NCBI GenBank assembly: GCA_963922685.1
Contig: CAWUJM010000047.1
Coordinates: 1-12,420, forward strand
DNA from: JAHDBG01 sp963922685
GTDB lineage: Bacteria > Pseudomonadota > Gammaproteobacteria > Chromatiales > Chromatiaceae
Direction: 5' to 3'
Length of the DNA: 12,420 nt
The notes beneath the pieces are model-generated. The model had not been told where the DNA came from. It saw nothing but the letters and a program-made list of their open reading frames with translations, and did no database searches. The translations under genes and the position numbers were made by a program. Positions within the stretch are counted from its first letter, which is position 1. Each line of letters starts with the position of its first letter. This document shows, one piece after another, positions 1 to 6,438 of this stretch.

Positions 1-41
1 GGCAAATCAGAAAACCCTGTAAATCAATAGCTTAGAGACGA

Positions 42-55
42 AGCGGGAATTGCTG
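42..55 (+). repeat. 14-base repeat, left copy (possible IS remnant)
   Basis: The 14-mer AGCGGGAATTGCTG occurs here on the plus strand and again, exactly, on the minus strand at 12368-12381 near the other end of the window. The match can be extended to CG-one mismatch-14-mer. No intact transposase is visible beside this copy: all three forward frames have a stop within the first 35 bases. It may be a leftover of an insertion sequence or an intergenic repeat. The family is not recognised. Confidence 0.3.
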
Positions 56-72
56 CGCTTAGCGTTGCAGGG

Positions 73-102
73 TTGAAATCTTTTTCCGAAATAAGGTATA
101 AT
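73..102 (+). promoter_or_regulatory. sigma70-type promoter of the FAD oxidoreductase gene
   Basis: A TTGAAA -35 element (73-78) and a perfect TATAAT -10 element (97-102) are separated by 18 bases. Transcription would start near 109, leaving a leader of about 75 bases before the ATG at 184. The element is isolated, with no upstream gene that could read through from inside the window, and it fits constitutive or repressor-controlled expression. Confidence 0.75.
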
Positions 103-123
103 TCTGATGCTGTTATTCCGGAA
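84..123. promoter_or_regulatory. inverted repeat flanking the -10 box, operator candidate
   Basis: TTCCGAAATAA (84-94) and TTATTCCGGAA (113-123) are inverted copies matching at 10 of 11 positions. They bracket the TATAAT box and the predicted transcription start. This placement is typical of a dimeric repressor operator, but no regulator gene is present in the window. A role as an mRNA hairpin is unlikely because the left arm lies upstream of the predicted start. Confidence 0.4.
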
Positions 124-183
124 ACAGATGCAAATCCGGATACTAACTTCAGTAATCATCATCTTAACTTATGAGGACACATA

Positions 184-1959
184 ATGCCCAATACTATTAT
201 ACCAGGATTCGAAGGTGATCTTTTTCAGAATAGTGACTTAGGTTATCGTGAAGCAAATAAACAGTATGCAACATCGTCATATTCTGCAAAAGATATGTCT
301 CCCTATGCAATTGGTTTTCCGAAAAATGATAATGATATCTGTTCTGCGATTCGATTTGCAAAGGAGAATAAAAAGAAGATAGTCGCGCGCAGCGGTGGCC
401 ATCAATACACGGGTAAGTCCTCTGGCGGTCAGGATACTATCGTCCTTGATATGGAAAATTTTTCTGAAAAAAGCGTCGGGGATGAAACAAATGGCGAAAG
501 ATTTGCTGAGGTGGGCCCTGGTGCTCGTCTGGAGGATATTGCAAAAATTTTCGCAGAAAAGGGAGTGACAATTCCACATGGAGAATGTCCCAGAGTCGCA
601 ATTGGTGGCCATGCACAAACAGGCGGTTATGGCCACCTTTGCCGTAGTTTCGGACTGGCTCTTGACTGGGTAGACTCTTTTGATATTATTCTGGCTGATA
701 GAAAGAAACGCACTGTCAGACGTTCGTCAGAAGATAAACTTGACAAGGAAATTTTCTGGGGCGTTCTGGGTGGCAATGCAGGTTCTTTTGGTGTCGTTAC
801 TAAGTATACTTTCAAATGTATTCAGGATGAACATTATCCCGGTTCATATGGGTTCACCTCCAGAAGATTCTATAAAAAAGAAGTTTACAAAAGTCTTATG
901 AAACAGGTTCAAAGCTGGACAAAAAGAATTAAAAATGGTACTTTACCGCCCGGAATTGATTTCATGATGACTGTGGAGTCTAATGTCTTATCTTCTCCGT
1001 CCTGGGAACATTTTTTGCTGCCTAATCCACCAATAAAGCTTTCCGCTCTTATTGTTGAACTTGTGTCCACTGGCAAAAAGGGTGTTGCTTCACCTGATCC
1101 TATTGCAGAAAGAGAATTTGATCCTATTATAAAAGCTGTCCGAAGAGATAATGATGACATTTTGTCTTTTGATTTTCATCATGCGTCTTCCCACCAACTC
1201 AAAGAAATCAAAAACAAAGCCGCTAAACTTCTTATTCCTCTCCTCGGAGAAGATAGCCATCATATTCCTCCCTTAGTAGAGAAAATCCGTAGTATTGATG
1301 GTGATACAGCAAAGAAACTAATTGGTGAATTCTGGAGAGAAGAGGAAAAAGAGAAGCCGAAAAGTTTGTCTGCTTTATCTGAATCTTTTGTGCGTAAATA
1401 TCCGTTTACGACTATAGACGGGCGTGAGTTTGCTTATCCCTATAAAAAACGTATCAACTGTACTGTGGATGTATTGACAGACGAGTTTGTAAATAAGTTT
1501 ACAGATATGGTTGACAAAGTTGTTGAAGCGGATACTGGCGAAGAAGACTCCGGTGTTCATCTGGTATTCCAGATGGTTCTGGGCGGTGGGAAATACAAGG
1601 AAAACGGTGGGTCAGGTGAAACATCAATTCCTCAGAGAGACATCACCTTCCAGTTCGTTTTTGATCTTTTCTATGAAGAAAGAGGTAGGGATAAAGCTAT
1701 AGAATTTCAGGATGAGATGCAGAAGATAGTTGAAAATCATTTCAACGAAGATAAGCAGGAGAGGCGTATGTTCTGGGGTACCTTTGACACAAAAGGTAAG
1801 GGAGTTAAAGGTAGTGCAACTGATATCGCTGACCCGGCTGTCAGAGCTATGTACTATGACAGTCCAGCGCAATATGAGAGGCTACAAAGCCTTAAACAAG
1901 AGGTGGATCCGTGTGATATTTTCTCCACGGAACTGACTGTCAAACCTCTGGAGACTTAG
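184..1959 (+). CDS. FAD-dependent oxidoreductase, berberine bridge enzyme-like
   Basis: A 591-residue flavoenzyme of the PCMH/VAO superfamily that probably oxidises a hydroxyl group or ring of an unknown small molecule, passing electrons to oxygen or another acceptor. Residues about 38-215 form the FAD-binding domain. SGGHQYTG carries H73, the usual 8-alpha-histidyl FAD attachment site. GECPRVAIGGH carries C135 at the position of the second, 6-S-cysteinyl attachment, so bicovalent FAD is likely. FWGVLGGNAGSFGVVT (191-206) is the second FAD motif. The C-terminal DPCDIF matches the short BBE domain. No signal peptide is seen, so it is probably cytoplasmic. The ATG follows GAGGA with a 6-base spacer. 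The gene is monocistronic, with its own promoter and terminator. Its AT-rich codons, with many AGA and AAA, differ clearly from the rest of the window and suggest horizontal acquisition. The substrate cannot be inferred. Confidence 0.88.
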   Translation: MPNTIIPGFEGDLFQNSDLGYREANKQYATSSYSAKDMSPYAIGFPKNDNDICSAIRFAKENKKKIVARSGGHQYTGKSSGGQDTIVLDMENFSEKSVGDETNGERFAEVGPGARLEDIAKIFAEKGVTIPHGECPRVAIGGHAQTGGYGHLCRSFGLALDWVDSFDIILADRKKRTVRRSSEDKLDKEIFWGVLGGNAGSFGVVTKYTFKCIQDEHYPGSYGFTSRRFYKKEVYKSLMKQVQSWTKRIKNGTLPPGIDFMMTVESNVLSSPSWEHFLLPNPPIKLSALIVELVSTGKKGVASPDPIAEREFDPIIKAVRRDNDDILSFDFHHASSHQLKEIKNKAAKLLIPLLGEDSHHIPPLVEKIRSIDGDTAKKLIGEFWREEEKEKPKSLSALSESFVRKYPFTTIDGREFAYPYKKRINCTVDVLTDEFVNKFTDMVDKVVEADTGEEDSGVHLVFQMVLGGGKYKENGGSGETSIPQRDITFQFVFDLFYEERGRDKAIEFQDEMQKIVENHFNEDKQERRMFWGTFDTKGKGVKGSATDIADPAVRAMYYDSPAQYERLQSLKQEVDPCDIFSTELTVKPLET

Positions 1960-1995
1960 ATATCGTGCGCTGATAGTCGATAAAGTACGATACAG

Positions 1996-2029
1996 AGCCG
2001 GATAACCTGATAGTTATCCGGCTTTTTTT
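1996..2029 (+). terminator. rho-independent terminator of the FAD oxidoreductase gene
   Basis: An 11-base perfect stem (AGCCGGATAAC, 1996-2006, with its complement at 2013-2023) encloses a 6-base loop and runs into seven T residues (2023-2029). It lies 37 bases after the stop codon. The convergent transporter gene ends at 2058. There is no A tract on the left flank, so it should act mainly on the plus strand. Confidence 0.92.
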
Positions 2030-2057
2030 ATTGGGTTCTGGTATATACCGACCTGTA

Positions 2058-3248
2058 TCAGTCGGAATGGTGCGCCTGTCGTGGGACCATTAGCATGACC
2101 CACCAGGCCATGGCGATGATGGCACTGAGCAGAAAGATAGCAGACAATTCAAACCAGGTATGTATCCAGCCACCCAGTAATCCACCGGTAAAGGCACCGA
2201 GAAACTGTGAGGTGGTAAAAACACCCATAGCTGTCCCTTTGGCCTCGGGGGGGGCGGACTCTGAGATCAGTGCCGGAAGTTTTGCTTCCAGCAGATTGAA
2301 CGCCAGAAAGAATAAACCCAGGCCGATCAGGATAGTGATGAGCGAATTCCGGCTCTGCCACAGGATGCACAACGCCACGCTCAGTATCAGGACAGCGCCT
2401 GACAGAATGGATTGTGTCCGGATCTGGCGGGAGGATAGCCACACAAACGGTGCCATGCCCAGCAGTGAGAAGACTAAGATCGGCAGATAGACCCGGGTAT
2501 GTTCAGCCAGAGGAAGGCCTGCGTCACGCAGCATGATCGGCAATGCCAGAAATGTGGCGGTTAATATCAGGTGCAGCGCGAAGATGCCGATGTCCAGACG
2601 TAATAAAGTGCGCTGATATAACACGCGCCTGATCATGTGCGGAACAGGTATCACATCGTGGTGCTGTTGTGTCTTTGCCGGATCCGGGACTACCCGGATG
2701 ACGATGCCGATTGCCACGATGGCCAGGCCGGCACATAACCAGAAGATGCCGGTATGTCCCATCCAGGCGTGCAATAGTGGTGCGGTAACCAACGACAGTA
2801 TGAAGGCTGCGCCGATGGTGATCCCGATGCCGGCCATCACTCTGGTACGTTGCTCAGGTCGTGTCAGATCAGCCGCCAGTGCCAGGATTGCGGCAGCCAC
2901 AGCACCGCATCCCTGCACCGCCCGTCCGATAATCACCCACAGAATATGATCGGCCAATGCGGCAATGATGCTGCCCAGCGCAAACAGTGCGAGGCCACCG
3001 ATAATGACTGGTTTACGCCCGATGTGATCAGACCAGAGACCAGACGGTATCTGTCCCAGTGCCTGCATCAGCCCATAGATGCCGACTGCCAGCCCGGCCA
3101 GAGCAGGTGTGCTGCCAGGCAGTTGTTCGGCAAACAGGGAAAACATGGGTAACATCAGAAAAAAACCGGACATGCGGGTACCATAGACAGCCGCCAGGCC
3201 GATTGTGGCGCGTCGCTCTGTGGCGTTCAGGGCATTCGGGTGTGACAA
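2058..3248 (-). CDS. YajR-like MFS efflux transporter
   Basis: A 396-residue inner-membrane protein with about 12 hydrophobic helices, of the major facilitator superfamily (drug:H+ antiporter type). Residues 12-90 resemble E. coli YajR closely: ERRATIGLA, then RMSGFFLMLPMF in TM1, and motif A between TM2 and TM3, GLWSDHIGRKP (70-80). A second conserved block is GRAVQGCGAVAAAILAL in TM4. E. coli YajR is longer (about 450 residues) because of a C-terminal cytoplasmic YAM domain. This protein stops soon after TM12 and lacks that domain. The start is TTG, supported by GAGGA four bases upstream; no better in-frame ATG precedes the first helix. The gene diverges from the DUF1841 gene, with 29 bases between start codons. 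The substrate is unknown; proton-driven export is inferred from the family. Confidence 0.88.
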   Translation of the reverse strand: MSHPNALNATERRATIGLAAVYGTRMSGFFLMLPMFSLFAEQLPGSTPALAGLAVGIYGLMQALGQIPSGLWSDHIGRKPVIIGGLALFALGSIIAALADHILWVIIGRAVQGCGAVAAAILALAADLTRPEQRTRVMAGIGITIGAAFILSLVTAPLLHAWMGHTGIFWLCAGLAIVAIGIVIRVVPDPAKTQQHHDVIPVPHMIRRVLYQRTLLRLDIGIFALHLILTATFLALPIMLRDAGLPLAEHTRVYLPILVFSLLGMAPFVWLSSRQIRTQSILSGAVLILSVALCILWQSRNSLITILIGLGLFFLAFNLLEAKLPALISESAPPEAKGTAMGVFTTSQFLGAFTGGLLGGWIHTWFELSAIFLLSAIIAMAWWVMLMVPRQAHHSD

Positions 3249-3277
3249 TATATCCTCGGATCTGAAGAGGTAAACAG
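3249..3277. promoter_or_regulatory. 29-base divergent gap with back-to-back ribosome binding sites
   Basis: The gap holds a Shine-Dalgarno site for each divergent gene. For the minus-strand transporter it is GAGGA (complement of 3253-3257), 4 bases from the TTG. For the plus-strand DUF1841 gene it is AGAGG (3266-3270), 7 bases from the ATG. No room remains for two promoters, so at least one must lie inside the neighbouring coding sequence and the two mRNAs would be complementary at their 5' ends. Confidence 0.7.
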
Positions 3278-3688
3278 ATGTTCAGTCAGAATCGTGACCA
3301 GTTGCGTCAGATGTTTCAGGCCAGCTGGGACAAATATCAGCAACAACAACCGTTACAGGGTGTTGAGTCACTCATTATTGCTGTGATTCAGCAGCATCCG
3401 GAGTATCAGCCGCTGCTCACTAATCCTGATGCGTTGCATCAGGATTATAAACAACAGACCAATCCCTTTCTGCATATGGGTCTGCATATTACTCTGGCGG
3501 AACAATTGCAGATGGATCGACCGGTTGGTATCCGCCAGATCTATCAGTGTCTGCTGCACCGGATGCCAGACCGGCATCAGGCTGAGCACCGGATACTGGA
3601 TTGCCTGCGGAAGATCTTATGGGAAGCTCACAGTACGGGTCGACCGCCGGATGAAGCGGCTTATCTGGCGCAGTTGCAAACCCTGTGA
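3278..3688 (+). CDS. DUF1841 family protein
   Basis: A 136-residue soluble protein of the DUF1841 family (proteobacterial, function unknown). Visible family signatures are the start MFSQNRDQLRQMF, the central NPFLHMGLHITLAEQ (about residues 62-76) and a C-terminal block, HRILDCLRKILWEAH. No catalytic motif, signal peptide or membrane helix is seen; the sequence is rich in Gln and His and appears largely helical. The length matches the family. ATG is supported by AGAGG seven bases upstream. queG follows 46 bases later on the same strand with no terminator between, so the two are probably co-transcribed; this does not prove a shared role. Confidence 0.88.
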   Translation: MFSQNRDQLRQMFQASWDKYQQQQPLQGVESLIIAVIQQHPEYQPLLTNPDALHQDYKQQTNPFLHMGLHITLAEQLQMDRPVGIRQIYQCLLHRMPDRHQAEHRILDCLRKILWEAHSTGRPPDEAAYLAQLQTL

Positions 3689-3734
3689 AGAGAGTAGTTC
3701 CTGAAAACCTTTCTGTTGCAATGTCTGAACCAGT

Positions 3735-4787
3735 ATGAACCACGATTTCAGAGTGCTGGCTGACCAGATCAAACATTGGGGACAGGCACTGGGGTTTCAG
3801 CAGGTCGGGATCGCAGATACTGACCTGAGTGTGGCAGAAGCGCACCTGCAGCACTGGCTGGATCAGGGGCATCATGGCGAGATGGACTGGATGGCCCGCC
3901 ACGGCAGCAAACGAACGCGACCGGCTGAACTGGTGCCCGGCACGGTGCGGGTGATCAGTGTGCGGATGAATTATCTGCCGGATGAACCGGATGTCATGCC
4001 GGACGATCCGGCACGGGCATTTGTTTCACGTTATGCGCTGGGCCGCGATTATCACAAGGTGTTACGTAAACGTTTGCAACAACTGGCCGATCGCATCACG
4101 GATGCGGTCGGCCCGTTTGGCTACCGTGCGTTTGTGGATTCAGCACCGGTGATGGAAAAGGCACTGGCGGAGAAGGCCGGTCTTGGCTGGATCGGTAAAC
4201 ATACCAACCTGCTGCACCGGACGGCGGGTTCCTGGTTTTTTCTCGGTGAACTGTATACTGATCTGCCTCTGCCGACGGACGAACCGGTCGCAAACCATTG
4301 TGGTCAGTGTACTGCCTGTCTGGATGTCTGTCCGACCCGGGCGATCATTGCGCCTTACCAGCTGGACGCCCGCCGTTGTATCTCATATCTCACGATTGAG
4401 CTGGCTGGCCCGATCCCTGTCCCGTTACGTCCGCTGATCGGCAATCGTATTTACGGTTGTGATGACTGCCAGCTATGCTGTCCCTGGAACCGTTTTGCTC
4501 AGCCGGGTGATGAACCTGATTTTGCGCCGCGTCATGGACTCGACAGCAGTACCCTGCTGGAATTGTTTGCTTGGACCGAGGATGAATTTCTGCGTAATAC
4601 TGAAGGTTCCGCAATCCGTCGTATCGGTCATGTACGCTGGTTGCGCAATATTGCGGTTGCACTGGGCAATGCCCCACCGGACCCGGTGATTTATCAGGCT
4701 CTGGTGCACCACCTGCAGCATCCCTCTGATCTGGTGACAGAGCATGTGCGCTGGGCACTGCAACACCACTCCGCAATCCGGACATAG
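3735..4787 (+). CDS. queG: epoxyqueuosine reductase QueG
   Basis: A cytoplasmic cobalamin- and [4Fe-4S]-dependent enzyme that reduces epoxyqueuosine to queuosine in the anticodon loop of tRNAs for Asp, Asn, His and Tyr, the last step of queuosine synthesis. The N-terminal part (about 12-175) is the cobalamin-binding reductase domain, including FVDSAPVMEKALAEKAGLGW; D135 matches the proposed catalytic acid. Two ferredoxin-like iron-sulfur motifs follow: C189, C192, C195 with C199 in CGQCTACLDVCP, and C242, C245, C248, C249 in YGCDDCQLCCPWN; C215 is also conserved. The end (about 290-345) looks like a short HEAT-repeat helix pair. At 350 residues it is slightly shorter than E. coli QueG but complete. 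The ATG has no clear Shine-Dalgarno; an in-frame TGA three codons upstream rules out a longer start, and translation may be coupled to the DUF1841 gene. Confidence 0.95.
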   Translation: MNHDFRVLADQIKHWGQALGFQQVGIADTDLSVAEAHLQHWLDQGHHGEMDWMARHGSKRTRPAELVPGTVRVISVRMNYLPDEPDVMPDDPARAFVSRYALGRDYHKVLRKRLQQLADRITDAVGPFGYRAFVDSAPVMEKALAEKAGLGWIGKHTNLLHRTAGSWFFLGELYTDLPLPTDEPVANHCGQCTACLDVCPTRAIIAPYQLDARRCISYLTIELAGPIPVPLRPLIGNRIYGCDDCQLCCPWNRFAQPGDEPDFAPRHGLDSSTLLELFAWTEDEFLRNTEGSAIRRIGHVRWLRNIAVALGNAPPDPVIYQALVHHLQHPSDLVTEHVRWALQHHSAIRT

Positions 4788-4813
4788 GGGAGAAGGGGAT
4801 CCCCATAGTCCGG
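4778..4813. terminator. imperfect hairpin between convergent queG and carbonic anhydrase genes
   Basis: CCGGAC (4778-4783) pairs with GTCCGG (4808-4813), and GGGGA (4787-4791) pairs with TCCCC (4800-4804), with a 3-by-3 internal mismatch between the two stems and an 8-base loop. The dyad spans the queG stop codon and ends 12 bases before the stop of the convergent gene. There is no T tract on either side, so it is at best a weak bidirectional terminator or an mRNA 3'-end stabiliser. Confidence 0.4.
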
Positions 4814-4825
4814 ATGATGACAGGT

Positions 4826-5653
4826 TTACCGGATTTCGGATAATAACGCCGGATCCTCTACCAGCAGTCGGCTGCCATGCGCATGGTCTTCGTCAAATAC
4901 ATTATTTTCACACCAGGCATGCAGGCTGTTGATATCCAGTCTGGCGCAGGCCGGGCGGACGCTCCAGGTTACCTGGTAAGGTGAGCAGGTGTTCTTGTTG
5001 TTGTAGCTGGGACCTGTGGTAGAACCGAGATATTCAACCGGCTTGCCGGTGCCTTGTGGCAGTGCCTTTGCCTGGTGATAACCGTTGACTTTGCCACCGG
5101 CATAGTCCAAGTCAGCAAAGTTGGTGGCCTGCGGGTCGTTGACCAGCACAAACACTTGTGTTTCCACCCGCAGGTTCGGGTTGGCACAGTTTTTCGACAG
5201 GCAGGAACCCAGGGTCGGACCGGGTGCGACATTGCAGGAGGTATGTACCCAGTGGACTTCGATCGTGTCACCCGGTTTGACGCCCTTGCAGGCAGACTGG
5301 CTGGTGGGTTGTAATTCACGTGCAGTCAGCTTCTGGCCCATGTTGCACTGATAGCCACCAATGCCAGGCTCAGATTGCGCACGAATCGAAAATGCCCGGG
5401 CCCGATGTTCTGCATTGGCATGGAAATGGATGTTGCACAGGTTGAGCTGGTTGTAGTCGGGTGCGACAGAGAATAAGGACGAGTTGGTACCGATCAGTTT
5501 GTCAATGTCGCGTGGTGCCTGCGGGCCGACCTGATAACAACCATTGTGTTCTGTCTCATCCGGGATGGATGATGCCGCTGATACTGCACCAGTGGCATAA
5601 ATGCACAAGCTGCTCAGCAGGATGCCGAGTGTTGCAGAAGAATGGTGTTGCAT
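4826..5653 (-). CDS. secreted delta-class carbonic anhydrase-like protein
   Basis: A 275-residue exported protein resembling delta-class carbonic anhydrases (CA_like family, first known from marine diatoms and also found in proteobacteria). It should interconvert CO2 and bicarbonate with a bound metal. A signal peptide is clear: basic or polar start, hydrophobic stretch 8-22, likely cleavage after AVSA (about residue 26). Candidate metal ligands sit in NIHFHANAEH (H76, H78, H83) and EVHWVH (E132, H134, H137). This echoes the HxH plus ExHxxH layout of the alpha class. The end block NVFDEDHAHGSRLLVEDPALLS is typical of the family. The mature chain has ten cysteines, an even number consistent with disulfides in the periplasm. 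ATG is preceded by AAGGAG with a 9-base spacer. It lies 41 bases after znuC on the same strand, so co-transcription with zinc-import genes is likely. Activity and the metal used are inferred. Confidence 0.85.
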   Translation of the reverse strand: MQHHSSATLGILLSSLCIYATGAVSAASSIPDETEHNGCYQVGPQAPRDIDKLIGTNSSLFSVAPDYNQLNLCNIHFHANAEHRARAFSIRAQSEPGIGGYQCNMGQKLTARELQPTSQSACKGVKPGDTIEVHWVHTSCNVAPGPTLGSCLSKNCANPNLRVETQVFVLVNDPQATNFADLDYAGGKVNGYHQAKALPQGTGKPVEYLGSTTGPSYNNKNTCSPYQVTWSVRPACARLDINSLHAWCENNVFDEDHAHGSRLLVEDPALLSEIR

Positions 5654-5694
5654 GATGATATGCTCCTTGTGTGAAAAGAATAAACTATGGATTA

Positions 5695-6438
5695 TCAGTG
5701 ATGATGGGCAACCATACGCACCTGTTCCTCGTACAGGTTCTGAATCACCTGCCCATTAATTGCATCTGTCTGGTGGCACACTAAAGTCTGATTGATACAG
5801 GCGACCCGTGTCACATAAGATGAGATAAAGCCGACATCATGCGACACGACCAGTATGGTCATACGCTGGTTCAGTCGTTGTAATAAATCAAAGATATCAC
5901 TTTCCAGCCGCTGATCAATATTGGCGGTCGGTTCATCCAGTAACAGCACGGCGGGCTCGCTGGCGAGCGCATGTGCAAGTAATACCCGCTGTAACTGCCC
6001 CCCCGACAGGCTGCCGATGCGGCGTTTGGCCAGATCTGTGGCCTCCACTTCTGCTAAGGCCCGGGTAACTGCCACACGGTCCACCTGCGTGATGCGTTGC
6101 GGGCGGAGTGCCTGCCACCAGGTCGTGTGTCGTCCCAGCCGCCCGAGGTTTACGACTTCACGCACACTGATCGGAAAATCCCGGTCAAATTCGGGATGCT
6201 GCGGCACATAGCCCAGGCGATGACGCTGAGTGTATGCACTGCCACCCAGTACAGACACCTGCCCTGTATGGGGCGTGATCAGGCCCAGAACTAATTTTAA
6301 CAGAGTACTTTTGCCGCCACCATTCGGACCGACAAGACCCAGAAATTCGCCGGGTGCTATCTGCAGGCTGATATCCCGTAACACCGGAAGGGTGCCGTAC
6401 GCAAAGCTGACCTGATGTAATGCGATCACCGGGTTCAC
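5695..6438 (-). CDS. znuC: zinc/manganese ABC transporter ATP-binding protein, ZnuC-like
   Basis: A 247-residue cytoplasmic ATPase that powers metal-ion import. Walker A is GPNGGGKST (37-45), the Q-loop glutamine is Q80 in VPQHPEFDRDFPISV (a pattern typical of the Zn/Mn/Fe ABC-type ATPases), the signature is LSGGQ (144-148), Walker B is VLLLDEP (164-170), and the switch histidine is H200. The chain ends in three histidines. The start is GTG and overlaps the znuA stop by four bases (GTGA), indicating translational coupling. The usual partner gene, the permease znuB, does not follow; a carbonic anhydrase gene does. Zinc is preferred over manganese because of the partner ZnuA and the context, but this is not proven. 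Confidence 0.9.
   Translation of the reverse strand: MNPVIALHQVSFAYGTLPVLRDISLQIAPGEFLGLVGPNGGGKSTLLKLVLGLITPHTGQVSVLGGSAYTQRHRLGYVPQHPEFDRDFPISVREVVNLGRLGRHTTWWQALRPQRITQVDRVAVTRALAEVEATDLAKRRIGSLSGGQLQRVLLAHALASEPAVLLLDEPTANIDQRLESDIFDLLQRLNQRMTILVVSHDVGFISSYVTRVACINQTLVCHQTDAINGQVIQNLYEEQVRMVAHHH

Noticed and set aside
3489..3902. Minus-strand open frame of 137 codons across the DUF1841/queG junction
   Set aside because: It overlaps two confidently assigned genes on the other strand and its translation has no recognisable domain.
4390..4806. Minus-strand open frame of 138 codons opposite the end of queG
   Set aside because: Antisense to the iron-sulfur and HEAT-like part of queG; no ribosome site or motif supports it.
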